Origin: Clostridium gallinarum
Lineage (GTDB): Bacteria > Bacillota > Clostridia > Clostridiales > Clostridiaceae
Reading direction: 5' to 3'
DNA: 64,000 nt
Assembly: GCF_014836325.1 (NCBI RefSeq)
Contig: NZ_JACSQZ010000011.1
Location: 1-64,000 of the forward strand
The position numbers were made by a program, and so were the translations under genes. Under the pieces are notes generated by a model that did no database searches, had not been told where the DNA came from, and was given only the letters and a program-made list of their open reading frames with translations. Of the stretch, positions 56,854-64,000 are shown piece by piece (the first letter of the stretch is position 1; every line of letters begins with the position of its first letter).

Positions 56854-57507
56854 TTATGCTTTTCTTACTTCCTTAAGTTTTTCTTCAACTAATTCTATAA
56901 GTTTAAGTTTATCAGCTTCATTATTTACGACATCCATTGTGTCCATATCTATAATTAATACTTCAGAGGCATTATAATAATTTTCAACCCAAGCATCATA
57001 ATCCTTCCATAAGAAATGATAATATTCCTTTAGACTTTCATCTATTTCAAATTCTCTACCTCTTAAGGCTATTCTATTTAAAACTGTCTCAAAAGATCCT
57101 TTTAGATAAACCATTATATCTGGAGCTTTCTTTGGAAGTTCTTCTAATTCTTCTAACATATTATGAAGAAGATCTTCATATGTTTTCATTTCTAATTCGT
57201 TAATTCTTCCAAGTTCCATATTTTTTTTAGCAAAATACCAATCCTCATAAATAGATCTATCTAAAACATTATTATTATGAACAAGTGCTTCTTTTATACT
57301 TTTAAATCTTGTATTTAAAAAATAAAGTTGTAATAAAAAAGGATATCTCTTCTTTTGAATTTCTTCTTCGCTTTCACTATAAAATAATGGTAATATAGGA
57401 TTATCATCTACACTTTCATAAAATACATCTGATTTAAAATGCTCTCCTAATATTTCAGCAACAGAACTTTTACCAAGTCCAATCATTCCGCCAACAACTA
57501 TCAACAT
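56854..57507 (-). CDS. deoxynucleoside kinase (dGK/dAK/dCK family)
   Basis: This 217-residue kinase has the P-loop GMIGLGKSS (7-15), the ESVDDNP segment, the DRS motif (VLDRSIYED) and an arginine-rich lid (RIALRGREFE). It phosphorylates deoxynucleosides for dNTP salvage in the cytoplasm. The pattern fits the bacterial dGK/dAK group. Two NrdR-box-like sites and a good promoter lie upstream, linking it to dNTP control. AAAGGATAGG precedes the ATG, and repeat copy C forms its terminator. Confidence 0.9.
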   Translation of the reverse strand: MLIVVGGMIGLGKSSVAEILGEHFKSDVFYESVDDNPILPLFYSESEEEIQKKRYPFLLQLYFLNTRFKSIKEALVHNNNVLDRSIYEDWYFAKKNMELGRINELEMKTYEDLLHNMLEELEELPKKAPDIMVYLKGSFETVLNRIALRGREFEIDESLKEYYHFLWKDYDAWVENYYNASEVLIIDMDTMDVVNNEADKLKLIELVEEKLKEVRKA

Positions 57508-57541
57508 GCTTCACCTATCCTTTAATTTTTTATCTTTATAT

Positions 57542-57570
57542 ATATTACATAATAAAAAAATCACTTTCAA
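57542..57570 (-). promoter_or_regulatory. promoter of the deoxynucleoside kinase gene
   Basis: TTGAAA (57565-57570), a 17-bp spacer and TAATAT (57542-57547), with a leader of about 30 nt. Confidence 0.7.
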
Positions 57571-57589
57571 GTCTTGACTTTTGCTTTCA

Positions 57590-57635
57590 TCACTACATAT
57601 TGTATTAATATTTTTCTTTGCACTATATATTGTAT
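57590..57635 (-). promoter_or_regulatory. tandem NrdR-box-like sites
   Basis: TCACTACATATTGTAT (57590-57605) and GCACTATATATTGTAT (57620-57635) match ACACWATATATWGTGT at 13 and 14 of 16 positions. They are spaced exactly 30 bp apart, close to three helical turns, as NrdR requires. They lie upstream of the kinase promoter. Confidence 0.6.
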
Positions 57636-57705
57636 AATTGTTGAAATTTTTGAAATGTATTAAAATATTCAAATATATTAGAATTTATAAATTTCTAGAA
57701 AATAA

Positions 57706-57777
57706 AAAGTGTTAAAGTATCATACCTAGGTTTCATCTCAATCTTCAAATGACCTTTCTATGATATTTTAACACTTT
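57706..57777 (-). repeat. dispersed hairpin repeat, copy D (diverged core)
   Basis: The 19-bp arms (57706-57724 and 57759-57777, one non-Watson-Crick pair) are nearly identical to those of copy A. The 34-nt core has decayed but still aligns, keeping the AGGT/ACCT inner pair. It lies just after the thiZ stop and ends in TTTTTATTTT on minus, so it can terminate the thi operon. Confidence 0.75.
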
Positions 57778-57795
57778 AAAATGAAAAAATATGAA

Positions 57796-58518
57796 TTACA
57801 TTAAACTCAATATTTTCTTTTTAATTTCAATAAACTCTTTATTAGTGACTATATCTTCACTTCTATTCTTAGGTAAATTCACTTTAATTTCTTCTTTTAT
57901 TATAGCAGGCTTTTCCGAAATAATATATATTCTATCTGAAAGCAAAATTGCTTCCTCTATATCATGAGTTATAAATAATATAGTTGATTTCATTTCTTTA
58001 GTTAATTCTAATAACCAATTTTGCATTTTTCTTCTTGTCATCGAATCTAAAGCTCCAAATGGCTCATCTAATAGAATTATATCATTAGAAGTTAAATAAG
58101 TTTTAAAAAAATTTGCTCTTTGTTTCATTCCACCTGATAACTGTGATGGATATTTATATTCAAATCCACTAAGCCCAAATTCATTTATATGTTTTTTAAC
58201 CTCTTCTCTTGCTTCTTTCTTACTTTTACCTTTAAATATTAATGGAATTCCTATATTATCTATTACTTTTTTCCATGGAACCATCATATCTTTTTGATAC
58301 ATATAACTTAAATCGCCATTGATTTCCACCTCTCCATTATAACTACTTATAATATTCGTTAAAATATTAAAAATAGTACTTTTCCCACTACCTGAAGGTC
58401 CTAAAATCGAAACTAATTCTCCTTCATTTACTTCTATATTTATATCTTTTAATATTTCCATATCCCCAAAAGATTTGGAAATATTTTTCATAAAAATCTT
58501 ACTCTGATAAGAATTCAT
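57796..58518 (-). CDS. thiZ: ABC transporter ATPase, ThiZ/TauB type
   Basis: This 240-residue ABC ATPase has Walker [10 protein letters not shown], the signature LSGGMKQR, Walker [13 protein letters not shown] and the switch His (FITHDIEE). It powers the thiamine-precursor importer encoded with it. The start at 58518 (after GAGG) overlaps the end of the binding-protein gene by 20 nt; the ATG 27 nt further in is an alternative. It is the last gene of the TPP-riboswitch operon. Confidence 0.87.
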   Translation of the reverse strand: MNSYQSKIFMKNISKSFGDMEILKDINIEVNEGELVSILGPSGSGKSTIFNILTNIISSYNGEVEINGDLSYMYQKDMMVPWKKVIDNIGIPLIFKGKSKKEAREEVKKHINEFGLSGFEYKYPSQLSGGMKQRANFFKTYLTSNDIILLDEPFGALDSMTRRKMQNWLLELTKEMKSTILFITHDIEEAILLSDRIYIISEKPAIIKEEIKVNLPKNRSEDIVTNKEFIEIKKKILSLM

Positions 58519-59503
58519 TTGTATAAGCCTCACTTGCTTTCATTTCCTTATTAATTAGTTTGTTATCATATAAGAATTTAGTATAATTATTCCATACACT
58601 ATCTTTCATGTAACCCCATACCTTAGTACCTTCCATATATTTATCTGCAAGATATTTTTGACTTTCTATCGCAAGTTCTTCACTAATTTCAGGCACATTA
58701 TTTACTAATATTTTTGCACTTTCCTCTGGGTTTACTATAGAATATTCATATCCTTTTGTAGTAGCTTCCATAAATTTCTTAGCTAAATCTTTTTTGTTAT
58801 TAACTGTATCTTCAGTAGTTGCAATAATCGGAGTATAATAATCTAAAGAAGAATCTAAATCTATAAGAGGTATATAATTTATTTCAAACCCTCTAAGCTT
58901 TGCCTCGATATTAGTCCACCCCTCAAAAGTCCACTCAAAATCTAAATTATTTTTAGTTGCTATAAAAAAGTCCTCTGATCCTGCATCTATAATTTTCACC
59001 TTACTAAAATCTGCTCCATTCTTCTCCATAACAGCTTTTAATATAGCTTGTTCTGATGGACTTCCCCATCCACCATAAACTTTATTCTCAAAATCTTTTA
59101 CAGTTTCAATTCCTTTTTCTTTAGGTGATGCAAATCCTGATGTATTATGCTGTATAATAGCTGCTATAGCCATAACTGGTAGTGGACTATCAGATGTTCT
59201 TGCATAAGTTAAATCCTCTTGATAGCTTATTGCAAAATCACCTTTTCCTGCTGCTAAAAGCTGTAGTGATGACCCTTCAGATGGCTGTACTATTTCAACA
59301 TCTAATCCTAACTCTTTATAATAACCTTTTTCCTGTGCCACATAAAATCCTGTATGATTAGTATTAGGTGTCCAATCTAAAATTAAAGTTACTTTTTGAA
59401 GTCCCTCTTCATTTTTAACTTCTTCTTTTTTACTACATCCAGCAAATAAAGTTAGTGCTGTTAATGATGCTACTACTACTGAAATTAATTTTTTCTTTAA
59501 CAT
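58499..59503 (-). CDS. thiY: thiamine-precursor-binding lipoprotein, ThiY/NMT1 type
   Basis: This 334-residue lipoprotein has the lipobox LFAGC (C23) and the NMT1/THI5-like domain ([20 protein letters not shown]). ThiY binds formylaminopyrimidine, a breakdown product of thiamine, or a related pyrimidine. Control by a TPP riboswitch supports the role. AGAGGTG precedes the ATG, 15 bp after thiX. Confidence 0.9.
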   Translation of the reverse strand: MLKKKLISVVVASLTALTLFAGCSKKEEVKNEEGLQKVTLILDWTPNTNHTGFYVAQEKGYYKELGLDVEIVQPSEGSSLQLLAAGKGDFAISYQEDLTYARTSDSPLPVMAIAAIIQHNTSGFASPKEKGIETVKDFENKVYGGWGSPSEQAILKAVMEKNGADFSKVKIIDAGSEDFFIATKNNLDFEWTFEGWTNIEAKLRGFEINYIPLIDLDSSLDYYTPIIATTEDTVNNKKDLAKKFMEATTKGYEYSIVNPEESAKILVNNVPEISEELAIESQKYLADKYMEGTKVWGYMKDSVWNNYTKFLYDNKLINKEMKASEAYTNEFLSE

Positions 59504-59518
59504 TATTTCACCTCTATT

Positions 59519-60304
59519 TTAATTATTTTCTCTTTTATTATTTTTATCTTTATTATTCCATGGAGTAAATATTCTCTCTAGTACAGAAACTAAGCCAAAT
59601 ATCACCATGCTTATAATTACTATTATTACTATAGCAGCAAACATTTTATCTAAAGCGTATGCACTTCTTGCTCTAGTCATATATACACCAAGCCCCTTAT
59701 CTCCACCAAGCCATTCTCCAATTATAGCTCCCATAATACTATAAGTTGCCGCAATTCTCATTCCTGAAAAGAAATTTATCATTCCAAAAGGTAATTTTAA
59801 GTGAATAAATATATTTAGCTTTGAAGCTCCCATTAACTTAAAATGATTTATTAAGTCTTTATCTACTCCTTCAAGACCATCTACTATACTTATTACTATT
59901 GGAAAAAAACATACAATAACAACAACAATTATCTTTGGTAGATATCCAAATCCAAACCAAATAATAAAAAGTGGTGCTAAAGCAATAGTTGGTATAGTTT
60001 GTGATATAACTAGAACTGGATAAAGTGCTTTTTTTATTATAGGTACCATATCCATAATTATTGCTAATACTATGGATAATAAAATTGCAATTATAAATCC
60101 TATAAATCCTTCATATAGAGTAGCTAAAATATGAGGTATCATTGATTTAAAATCACTAAATAAAACTTTAATTACATCTGATGGAGCTGGCATTATATAT
60201 TTTTCTATTCCACCTGCCCTAACTATTATTTCCCATAAACCTAATAAAATTAATATAAATATTATAGGTGCAAGTTTATTTCCTATATTTTTCGATTTTT
60301 TCAT
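59519..60304 (-). CDS. thiX: ABC transporter permease, ThiX/SsuC type
   Basis: This 261-residue permease has about six spans and a BPD_transp_1 EAA loop (HFKLMGASKLNIFIHLKLPFG). It forms the membrane channel of the pyrimidine importer. Its own RBS is weak (AAGG 11 nt upstream), and its start lies out of frame inside a 22-codon ORF that has a strong RBS, which suggests translational coupling. It is the first full gene after the TPP riboswitch. Confidence 0.9.
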   Translation of the reverse strand: MKKSKNIGNKLAPIIFILILLGLWEIIVRAGGIEKYIMPAPSDVIKVLFSDFKSMIPHILATLYEGFIGFIIAILLSIVLAIIMDMVPIIKKALYPVLVISQTIPTIALAPLFIIWFGFGYLPKIIVVVIVCFFPIVISIVDGLEGVDKDLINHFKLMGASKLNIFIHLKLPFGMINFFSGMRIAATYSIMGAIIGEWLGGDKGLGVYMTRARSAYALDKMFAAIVIIVIISMVIFGLVSVLERIFTPWNNKDKNNKRENN

Positions 60305-60344
60305 CCATTGTCACGCCTTCTTTTTTATAGTCTATTTTAATCAT
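60276..60344 (-). CDS. small leader ORF (22 aa) overlapping the thiX start
   Basis: ATG at 60344 with a consensus AAGGAGG opens MIKIDYKKEG.. and ends KIEKYRK at 60276, overlapping thiX by 29 nt in another frame. The good RBS right after the riboswitch terminator suggests it is translated and couples translation to thiX. It may also be a remnant of a former gene. Confidence 0.45.
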   Translation of the reverse strand: MIKIDYKKEGVTMDEKIEKYRK

Positions 60345-60362
60345 AGTTATTCCTCCTTAAAA

Positions 60363-60400
60363 TAAAAAAATACAGGACCTCTGATTAGAGATACTGTATT
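60363..60400 (-). terminator. TPP-riboswitch-controlled terminator
   Basis: AATACAG..TCTCT-AATC-AGAG..CTGTATT is followed by T7 and sits between the aptamer and the thi operon. Confidence 0.8.
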
Positions 60401-60433
60401 ATAGTTCAATTTGCATATTAATATTCAACAATA

Positions 60434-60519
60434 AATCTCCCTACGTTGGCATTATCCAAATCAGGTTCATGGGTCAAAATAGTATCAATTTTATCTCAGA
60501 CAGTTCACTGCCCCCCCAG
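60434..60519 (-). ncRNA. TPP riboswitch (THI element)
   Basis: On minus the element reads GGGGGGGCAGTG, CTGAGA, GACCCATGAACCTGAT, GGATAATGCC and GTAGGGAGA in order, matching the thi-box consensus. With thiamine pyrophosphate bound, the downstream terminator should form and switch off thiXYZ. Confidence 0.96.
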
Positions 60520-60542
60520 ACAAATATTAAGTTTATACTTCC

Positions 60543-60571
60543 ATTCTATTCCTTATAAGTATAAATGTCAA
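60543..60571 (-). promoter_or_regulatory. promoter of the thi operon
   Basis: TTGACA (60566-60571), a 17-bp spacer and TAGAAT (60543-60548), just upstream of the TPP aptamer. Confidence 0.8.
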
Positions 60572-60593
60572 GTCAGTTAATAATTCTTATCAT

Positions 60594-61337
60594 TTAACTA
60601 TCTTTACTAAATAGTCTTTTAAAATTATTCTCTATAATATTTATTAAATCATTTAACGCTATATTTTTAAACTCAGCAACACTTTCATATACTCTTTTTA
60701 TTTCACTTGGATAACCATATTCACCATTAACCCATTCTAAAGCTGTCGGCCCATCAGTTTCTAATAATAATTTATTCATTGGTATTTTCCTTAAAACTTC
60801 ATTAGTTTTCTCTGAATATCCAACATCTACACTTATAGTAAAGTAACATCCTAGCTTTATATACTTCTCTAAAGTTTCTATATCCCCACTATACCAATGA
60901 ATTATTGCTTTATTATAATTAAACTTTTTAAGAGCATTATATATTTCCTCTTCTGCATCCTTAGTATGAAGATTTATTATTTTATTTCTTTTGATGCTTT
61001 CTTCTAAAATAAAATTAAATATTTTCCTTTGAATATGAAATGTACTTCTATCCTCTACCCAAAGATAATCCAATCCTATTTCTCCTATAATCTCACTTTC
61101 TTCAATATAAGGAATTAACTCTTCTAAGCTTCCCTTATACTCAGCAGCTTTCCATGGATGTACTCCAAAACAAGGCTTAATAAATTTGCTCATTTTACTA
61201 TACTCTTTATTTTGAATATAACTTTCAATATCCATACTATTAGCTAATGTTAATATTTTATTTTTATTTATATCCTCTATTGCTTTATCTATATTTTCTT
61301 CAAAAAAATCTAAATGAGTATGACAATCTATATACAT
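60594..61337 (-). CDS. TatD-family metal-dependent hydrolase
   Basis: This 247-residue TIM-barrel hydrolase has metal ligands H6/H8 (DCHTHLD), Glu in IIGEIGLDY, His in INLHTKD, His in IIHWYSG and Asp in LETDGP. TatD proteins are 3'-5' DNases or D-tyrosyl-tRNA-type deacylases. It is somewhat diverged from the canonical clostridial TatD of the metG region, so it may be a paralogue. GGAGGGG precedes the ATG. Confidence 0.9.
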   Translation of the reverse strand: MYIDCHTHLDFFEENIDKAIEDINKNKILTLANSMDIESYIQNKEYSKMSKFIKPCFGVHPWKAAEYKGSLEELIPYIEESEIIGEIGLDYLWVEDRSTFHIQRKIFNFILEESIKRNKIINLHTKDAEEEIYNALKKFNYNKAIIHWYSGDIETLEKYIKLGCYFTISVDVGYSEKTNEVLRKIPMNKLLLETDGPTALEWVNGEYGYPSEIKRVYESVAEFKNIALNDLINIIENNFKRLFSKDS

Positions 61338-61372
61338 AACCCCTCCAAATATAAACTTTTTATTTTATATTT

Positions 61373-61410
61373 AAAAAGATACCGTATCTAATTTTAACAC
61401 GGTATCTTTT
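61373..61410 (-). terminator. terminator of the 73-residue protein gene
   Basis: A 12-bp stem, AAAAGATACCGT/ACGGTATCTTTT (61375-61386 and 61399-61410), continues into a U-rich strand. Confidence 0.8.
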
Positions 61411-61419
61411 CAAATGTAT

Positions 61420-61641
61420 CTACACCTTATGATTCATCATAATATTTTTTACTTGTTCAATACTTTCAGGCTTTATTAACTCTAACATTCTAGGAATGAA
61501 AGTCATCATATACTCTTTATTAAATGTTCCATCATCTTGCTTTCCAAAACTTTCGGATAATAATTCCTTAGCTTTTTCTTTGCTTTCTTCTTTTACATTT
61601 TGCATTATAAAATTAAAAAACATTTCTTGTCCCTTGTTCAT
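61420..61641 (-). CDS. small helical protein of unknown function (73 aa)
   Basis: This is a charged, predicted all-helical protein (MNKGQEMFFN..., KEKAKELLSESFG, then IPRMLELIKPES). The start at 61641 has AAGGAGAT 7 nt upstream; the TTG two codons before it is unlikely. It has its own terminator. It is methionine-rich (M7, M13 and the late MMNHKV). I recognise no family. Confidence 0.75.
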   Translation of the reverse strand: MNKGQEMFFNFIMQNVKEESKEKAKELLSESFGKQDDGTFNKEYMMTFIPRMLELIKPESIEQVKNIMMNHKV

Positions 61642-61785
61642 AGTCAATCTCCTTATAGTTATTAATATTTTTGTATCATATTATATTATTAAAATATAAA
61701 AATATCAATTATAATTATTTTTAATAGTTTATACATTTTCCCACCCATTATATTTATATTTTTTTACAACTATTATTTTCTCTCA

Positions 61786-61830
61786 AAATTAAAATACTAA
61801 TATCTCTAATTAATAATGATATTAGTATTT
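61786..61830 (-). terminator. terminator of the parA operon
   Basis: A 13-bp stem, AAATACTAATATC/GATATTAGTATTT (61792-61804 and 61818-61830), has a T-rich tail, just after the stop at 61834. Confidence 0.75.
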
Positions 61831-61833
61831 GTT

Positions 61834-62334
61834 CTATTTAAAACACTCACCAATGTTTAAGTTTCTCTCTACTTCACTTACAATATAATCTGCTAATTTC
61901 TTAATTGTGTACTTACTCTTCTCTTTTTTATTTAATGAGAAATATTTCTTTATAATCTTTTCTAAGTCATCTCTTTTTGTTTTAATTAATTTATTTAAGT
62001 ATTCATCCCTACCCAAAGCATTATATATTTCAAATGGATTTTCTATAATATCTAATTTCTTTTTTTCTTTTGTAGATTTAATTTTATTTGTTGTTTTTTT
62101 TGATATTATAATATTTATTTCATATTCTTCAGATTCATCTATTGATGCAAATAAATTTTGTAGTATATTTTTTACTTGATTTTCTTTTTTATCACTACTT
62201 AAACCTTGAGTTTCTTGAAATTTATTATATGCTTTTGTCACTGTTCCTTTGTTATATTCATTTTCTAGATTATTTCTCGATACTCCATTTTGAATTTTTT
62301 GTATTATCTCATCTATCTTGGTTATTTTCCCCAT
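61834..62334 (-). CDS. ParA-associated partner protein (putative ParB-like/centromere-binding)
   Basis: This 166-residue, lysine-rich, predicted helical protein is encoded directly after parA: its ATG follows the parA stop with no gap. The N-terminal part (VSRNNLENEYNKGTVTKAYNKF) could be a helix-turn-helix. It lacks canonical ParB boxes. Position and size fit the small DNA-binding partners of plasmid ParA ATPases. The function is inferred from context only. Confidence 0.7.
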   Translation of the reverse strand: MGKITKIDEIIQKIQNGVSRNNLENEYNKGTVTKAYNKFQETQGLSSDKKENQVKNILQNLFASIDESEEYEINIIISKKTTNKIKSTKEKKKLDIIENPFEIYNALGRDEYLNKLIKTKRDDLEKIIKKYFSLNKKEKSKYTIKKLADYIVSEVERNLNIGECFK

Positions 62335-63189
62335 CTACTTACACCTTCCAATAATCTCGTTTACTAAATTATTTAATACACTAAATTCTTGTCCATACTT
62401 TTGTCTTATGGTTGACTTATCTTTTTCAATATCTGATATATTTGAAAATTGTGATTTTATACCTATTCTTGTTTGAAATAACTTAGGAATTTCTCCATTA
62501 TAGCTCTTAACTTCTAATGTTGATGCAATTGTATTGTATGGTTTATTATCTCTATATCTATTTACAATAATACCTAGAGGCTTAATATCATATTTCTCAT
62601 CAAATCTTTTAATTTCTCTTGCTTTCATATCTATTTTTTTAATTACTTGTGTTAGACCATAAGTTGATAATGTATCAGGAATAACTGGAACTATATAATA
62701 GTTACTAAGATATATTCCACTCATTGTTACTGCACCTAAATTTGGTGGACAATCAACCAATATATAATCATATCTATTTTCTAAAGATGCTATCTGTTTT
62801 TTTAATATTTTAACTACTCTGTTTTTTACGTTTAATCCTGATACTTCATCATGAATATCAATTAAATCAATACTTGAAGGTAGTAAATCTAAATTTTCTA
62901 TCCCATTATTAATATTACTTACATTTTTCATAATGGATTTTTCTATATTAAAAGCTTCTGTACCCTCAACCTCATCTAGAAAAAGTTGATGTAATGTTCT
63001 ATTATTTCTATTAGCCTCCTTCCAACTTTCTTGACTAACTAACATAACAGTTGCATTTGTTTGTGGATCTAAATCTATGACTAGTACCTTTTTGTTGTAT
63101 TCTTTTGCAAGTATTTCAGCAGTAGCAACTAATAATGTAGTTTTTCCTACTCCACCTTTTAAATTTATAAAACTTATAACTTTACTCAT
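62335..63189 (-). CDS. ParA-family partition ATPase
   Basis: This 284-residue ATPase has the deviant Walker A KGGVGKTT (11-18), Walker A' VIDLDPQTNAT and Walker B VDCPPNLG. It resembles plasmid or phage ParA/Soj proteins without an N-terminal HTH. It moves DNA by dynamic binding to the nucleoid, with a partner protein encoded next. The canonical chromosomal soj/spo0J pair is near oriC with a real ParB, so this copy is probably an acquired or plasmid-derived cassette. GGAGAG precedes the ATG. Confidence 0.9.
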   Translation of the reverse strand: MSKVISFINLKGGVGKTTLLVATAEILAKEYNKKVLVIDLDPQTNATVMLVSQESWKEANRNNRTLHQLFLDEVEGTEAFNIEKSIMKNVSNINNGIENLDLLPSSIDLIDIHDEVSGLNVKNRVVKILKKQIASLENRYDYILVDCPPNLGAVTMSGIYLSNYYIVPVIPDTLSTYGLTQVIKKIDMKAREIKRFDEKYDIKPLGIIVNRYRDNKPYNTIASTLEVKSYNGEIPKLFQTRIGIKSQFSNISDIEKDKSTIRQKYGQEFSVLNNLVNEIIGRCK

Positions 63190-63360
63190 TTTCTCTCCAA
63201 TAAAATTATTAACTCTATATTTTTATTATATAACTTAAATAATATGTCATATATTGAACTAGATTAATAAAATTTATTAAAAGTAAAAAATAATATAATA
63301 TTTTAATTTTCTAGCTATTTTTATTAACTATTTTAGATGCAATATAAATTTCCCATAATA

Positions 63361-63402
63361 AAATAGCACAGTATAACTATCTCTTGCTATACTGTGCTAT
63401 TT
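63361..63402 (-). terminator. terminator of the phosphate permease gene
   Basis: The perfect 15-bp stem AAATAGCACAGTATA/TATACTGTGCTATTT is followed on minus by TATTAT. Confidence 0.85.
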
Positions 63403-63409
63403 AAAATAA

Positions 63410-64000
63410 TTATAAAAATATTTTTATTATACTAAATATTATTGCTGAAATTACAGCTGATATTGGAAGTGTAATAAACCAAGTAATTACCATTCTTTTA
63501 CCTGTATCCCACTTTACTGATTTAACACTTTGAGCAGAACCACCCCCCATTATTGACGATGAAATAACATGAGTTGTGCTAACAGGTAGTCCAATATGTG
63601 ATGCTCCAAATATAATTAACGCTGAAGATAAGTCAGCAGCCACACCACTAACAGGTCTTATTTTCATAATTTGTGTTCCTACAGTTTTTATTATTCTCCA
63701 TCCTCCAATTGAAGTCCCAAGAGCCATAGCTGCCGCACAGCAAGCTTGAACCCAAAACGGAATACTTCCTGATTCAGCTAGTCCACAACTTACTAAAGCC
63801 ATTGATATTATCCCCATTGATTTCTGTGCATCATTAGTTCCATGAGCAAAAGATTGAATTGCTGCTGTAACAACTTGAATCCTTCTAAAACCTCTATTTG
63901 CCTTTGAAAGATTTAAATTTTTAAATAAAACTTTAAAAAGACTAAATACTATGTATCCTACAACAAGAGCCAGTATAGGTGATATAATTAATGATTTAAT
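63410..64000 (-). CDS. pit: PiT-family inorganic phosphate permease (N-terminus beyond window edge)
   Basis: The frame is open from the right edge to the stop at 63410, giving 196 C-terminal residues. The PHO-4 signature is visible: SFAHGTNDAQKSMGII, then GTSIGGWRIIKTVG and PVSTTHVISSSIMG. PiT proteins import phosphate with H+ or Na+. A later ATG at 63817 is internal, not the start, because the family motif runs across it. The upstream partner gene, often a PhoU-like regulator, is not visible. Confidence 0.93.
   Translation of the reverse strand: MKSLIISPILALVVGYIVFSLFKVLFKNLNLSKANRGFRRIQVVTAAIQSFAHGTNDAQKSMGIISMALVSCGLAESGSIPFWVQACCAAAMALGTSIGGWRIIKTVGTQIMKIRPVSGVAADLSSALIIFGASHIGLPVSTTHVISSSIMGGGSAQSVKSVKWDTGKRMVITWFITLPISAVISAIIFSIIKIFL

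Noticed and set aside
57590-57637. Short direct repeat read as an iteron array or parS
   Set aside because: Only two units exist, each is a palindrome-like 16-mer matching NrdR boxes, and they sit ahead of a dNTP-salvage gene rather than parA.

Overview
The window is AT-rich, strongly strand-biased Firmicute DNA. GGAGG-type ribosome-binding sites sit about 7 nt before most starts. The regulatory RNAs (a guanine-type purine riboswitch, an Ile T-box, a TPP riboswitch) and the gene families (flavodiiron protein, aldouronate ABC system, YesM/YesN pair) point to a Clostridium sensu stricto chromosome. Most genes lie on the minus strand. No rRNA, tRNA, IS element or CRISPR array was seen. Both ends cut a gene: a membrane protein on the left and a PiT phosphate permease on the right.

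Layout. 1-9.4 kb: two unknown membrane-associated proteins, a purine permease behind a purine riboswitch, a MATE exporter, a stand-alone molybdopterin oxidoreductase, an SDR dehydrogenase and a GH1 6-phospho-beta-glucosidase. 9.5-20 kb: dusA and a flavin reductase; a gap between convergent genes holding a Fur-boxed promoter and a short putative RNA; a PPC/DUF296 protein; brnQ behind an Ile T-box; YjdM; hydrolases; an M28 membrane peptidase; a GreA paralogue; and a Gfo/Idh oxidoreductase. 20-30 kb: redox genes. An AraC regulator faces an exported, probably flavinylated fumarate-reductase-like lipoprotein. A two-gene operon with a PerR-box-like promoter encodes an acyl-CoA dehydrogenase/ETF-alpha/rubredoxin fusion and a flavodiiron protein. 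Two small proteins, a secreted amidase-domain protein, and an SPFH/NfeD pair follow. nadE then leads on the plus strand.

32.3-52.3 kb is a 20-kb glucuronoxylan utilisation locus, all on the minus strand. In transcription order it holds GH67 alpha-glucuronidase, an LplA/B/C-type ABC importer without ATPase, GH8 exo-oligoxylanase, GH43 xylosidase, a carbohydrate esterase, YesM/YesN two-component genes, GalM, UxuA, UxuB and a GH3 xylosidase. Together they would import acetylated, methylglucuronate-decorated xylo-oligosaccharides, strip and cut them, and send glucuronate towards 2-keto-3-deoxygluconate. Uronate isomerase, the transporter ATPase, a secreted xylanase and xylose catabolism are not in the window. 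A consensus CcpA cre site lies before the binding-protein gene.

52.4-64 kb: two MFS exporters, a flavodoxin, a deoxynucleoside kinase behind two NrdR-box-like sites, a TPP-riboswitch-controlled thiXYZ-type importer with a small leader ORF, a TatD hydrolase, and a plasmid-style ParA plus small partner.

The least expected signal is a dispersed hairpin repeat found four times, near 11.9, 32.1, 56.8 and 57.7 kb, each time in a 3' gene flank. Three copies share a GC-rich core (TCCGTCGCATGCGCTCCAAG) and the fourth is degenerate. The long outer stems differ between copies but stay paired, which suggests a structured RNA or terminator-like mobile element. The small Fur-controlled transcript at 11.2-11.36 kb is the best candidate for a new regulatory RNA.
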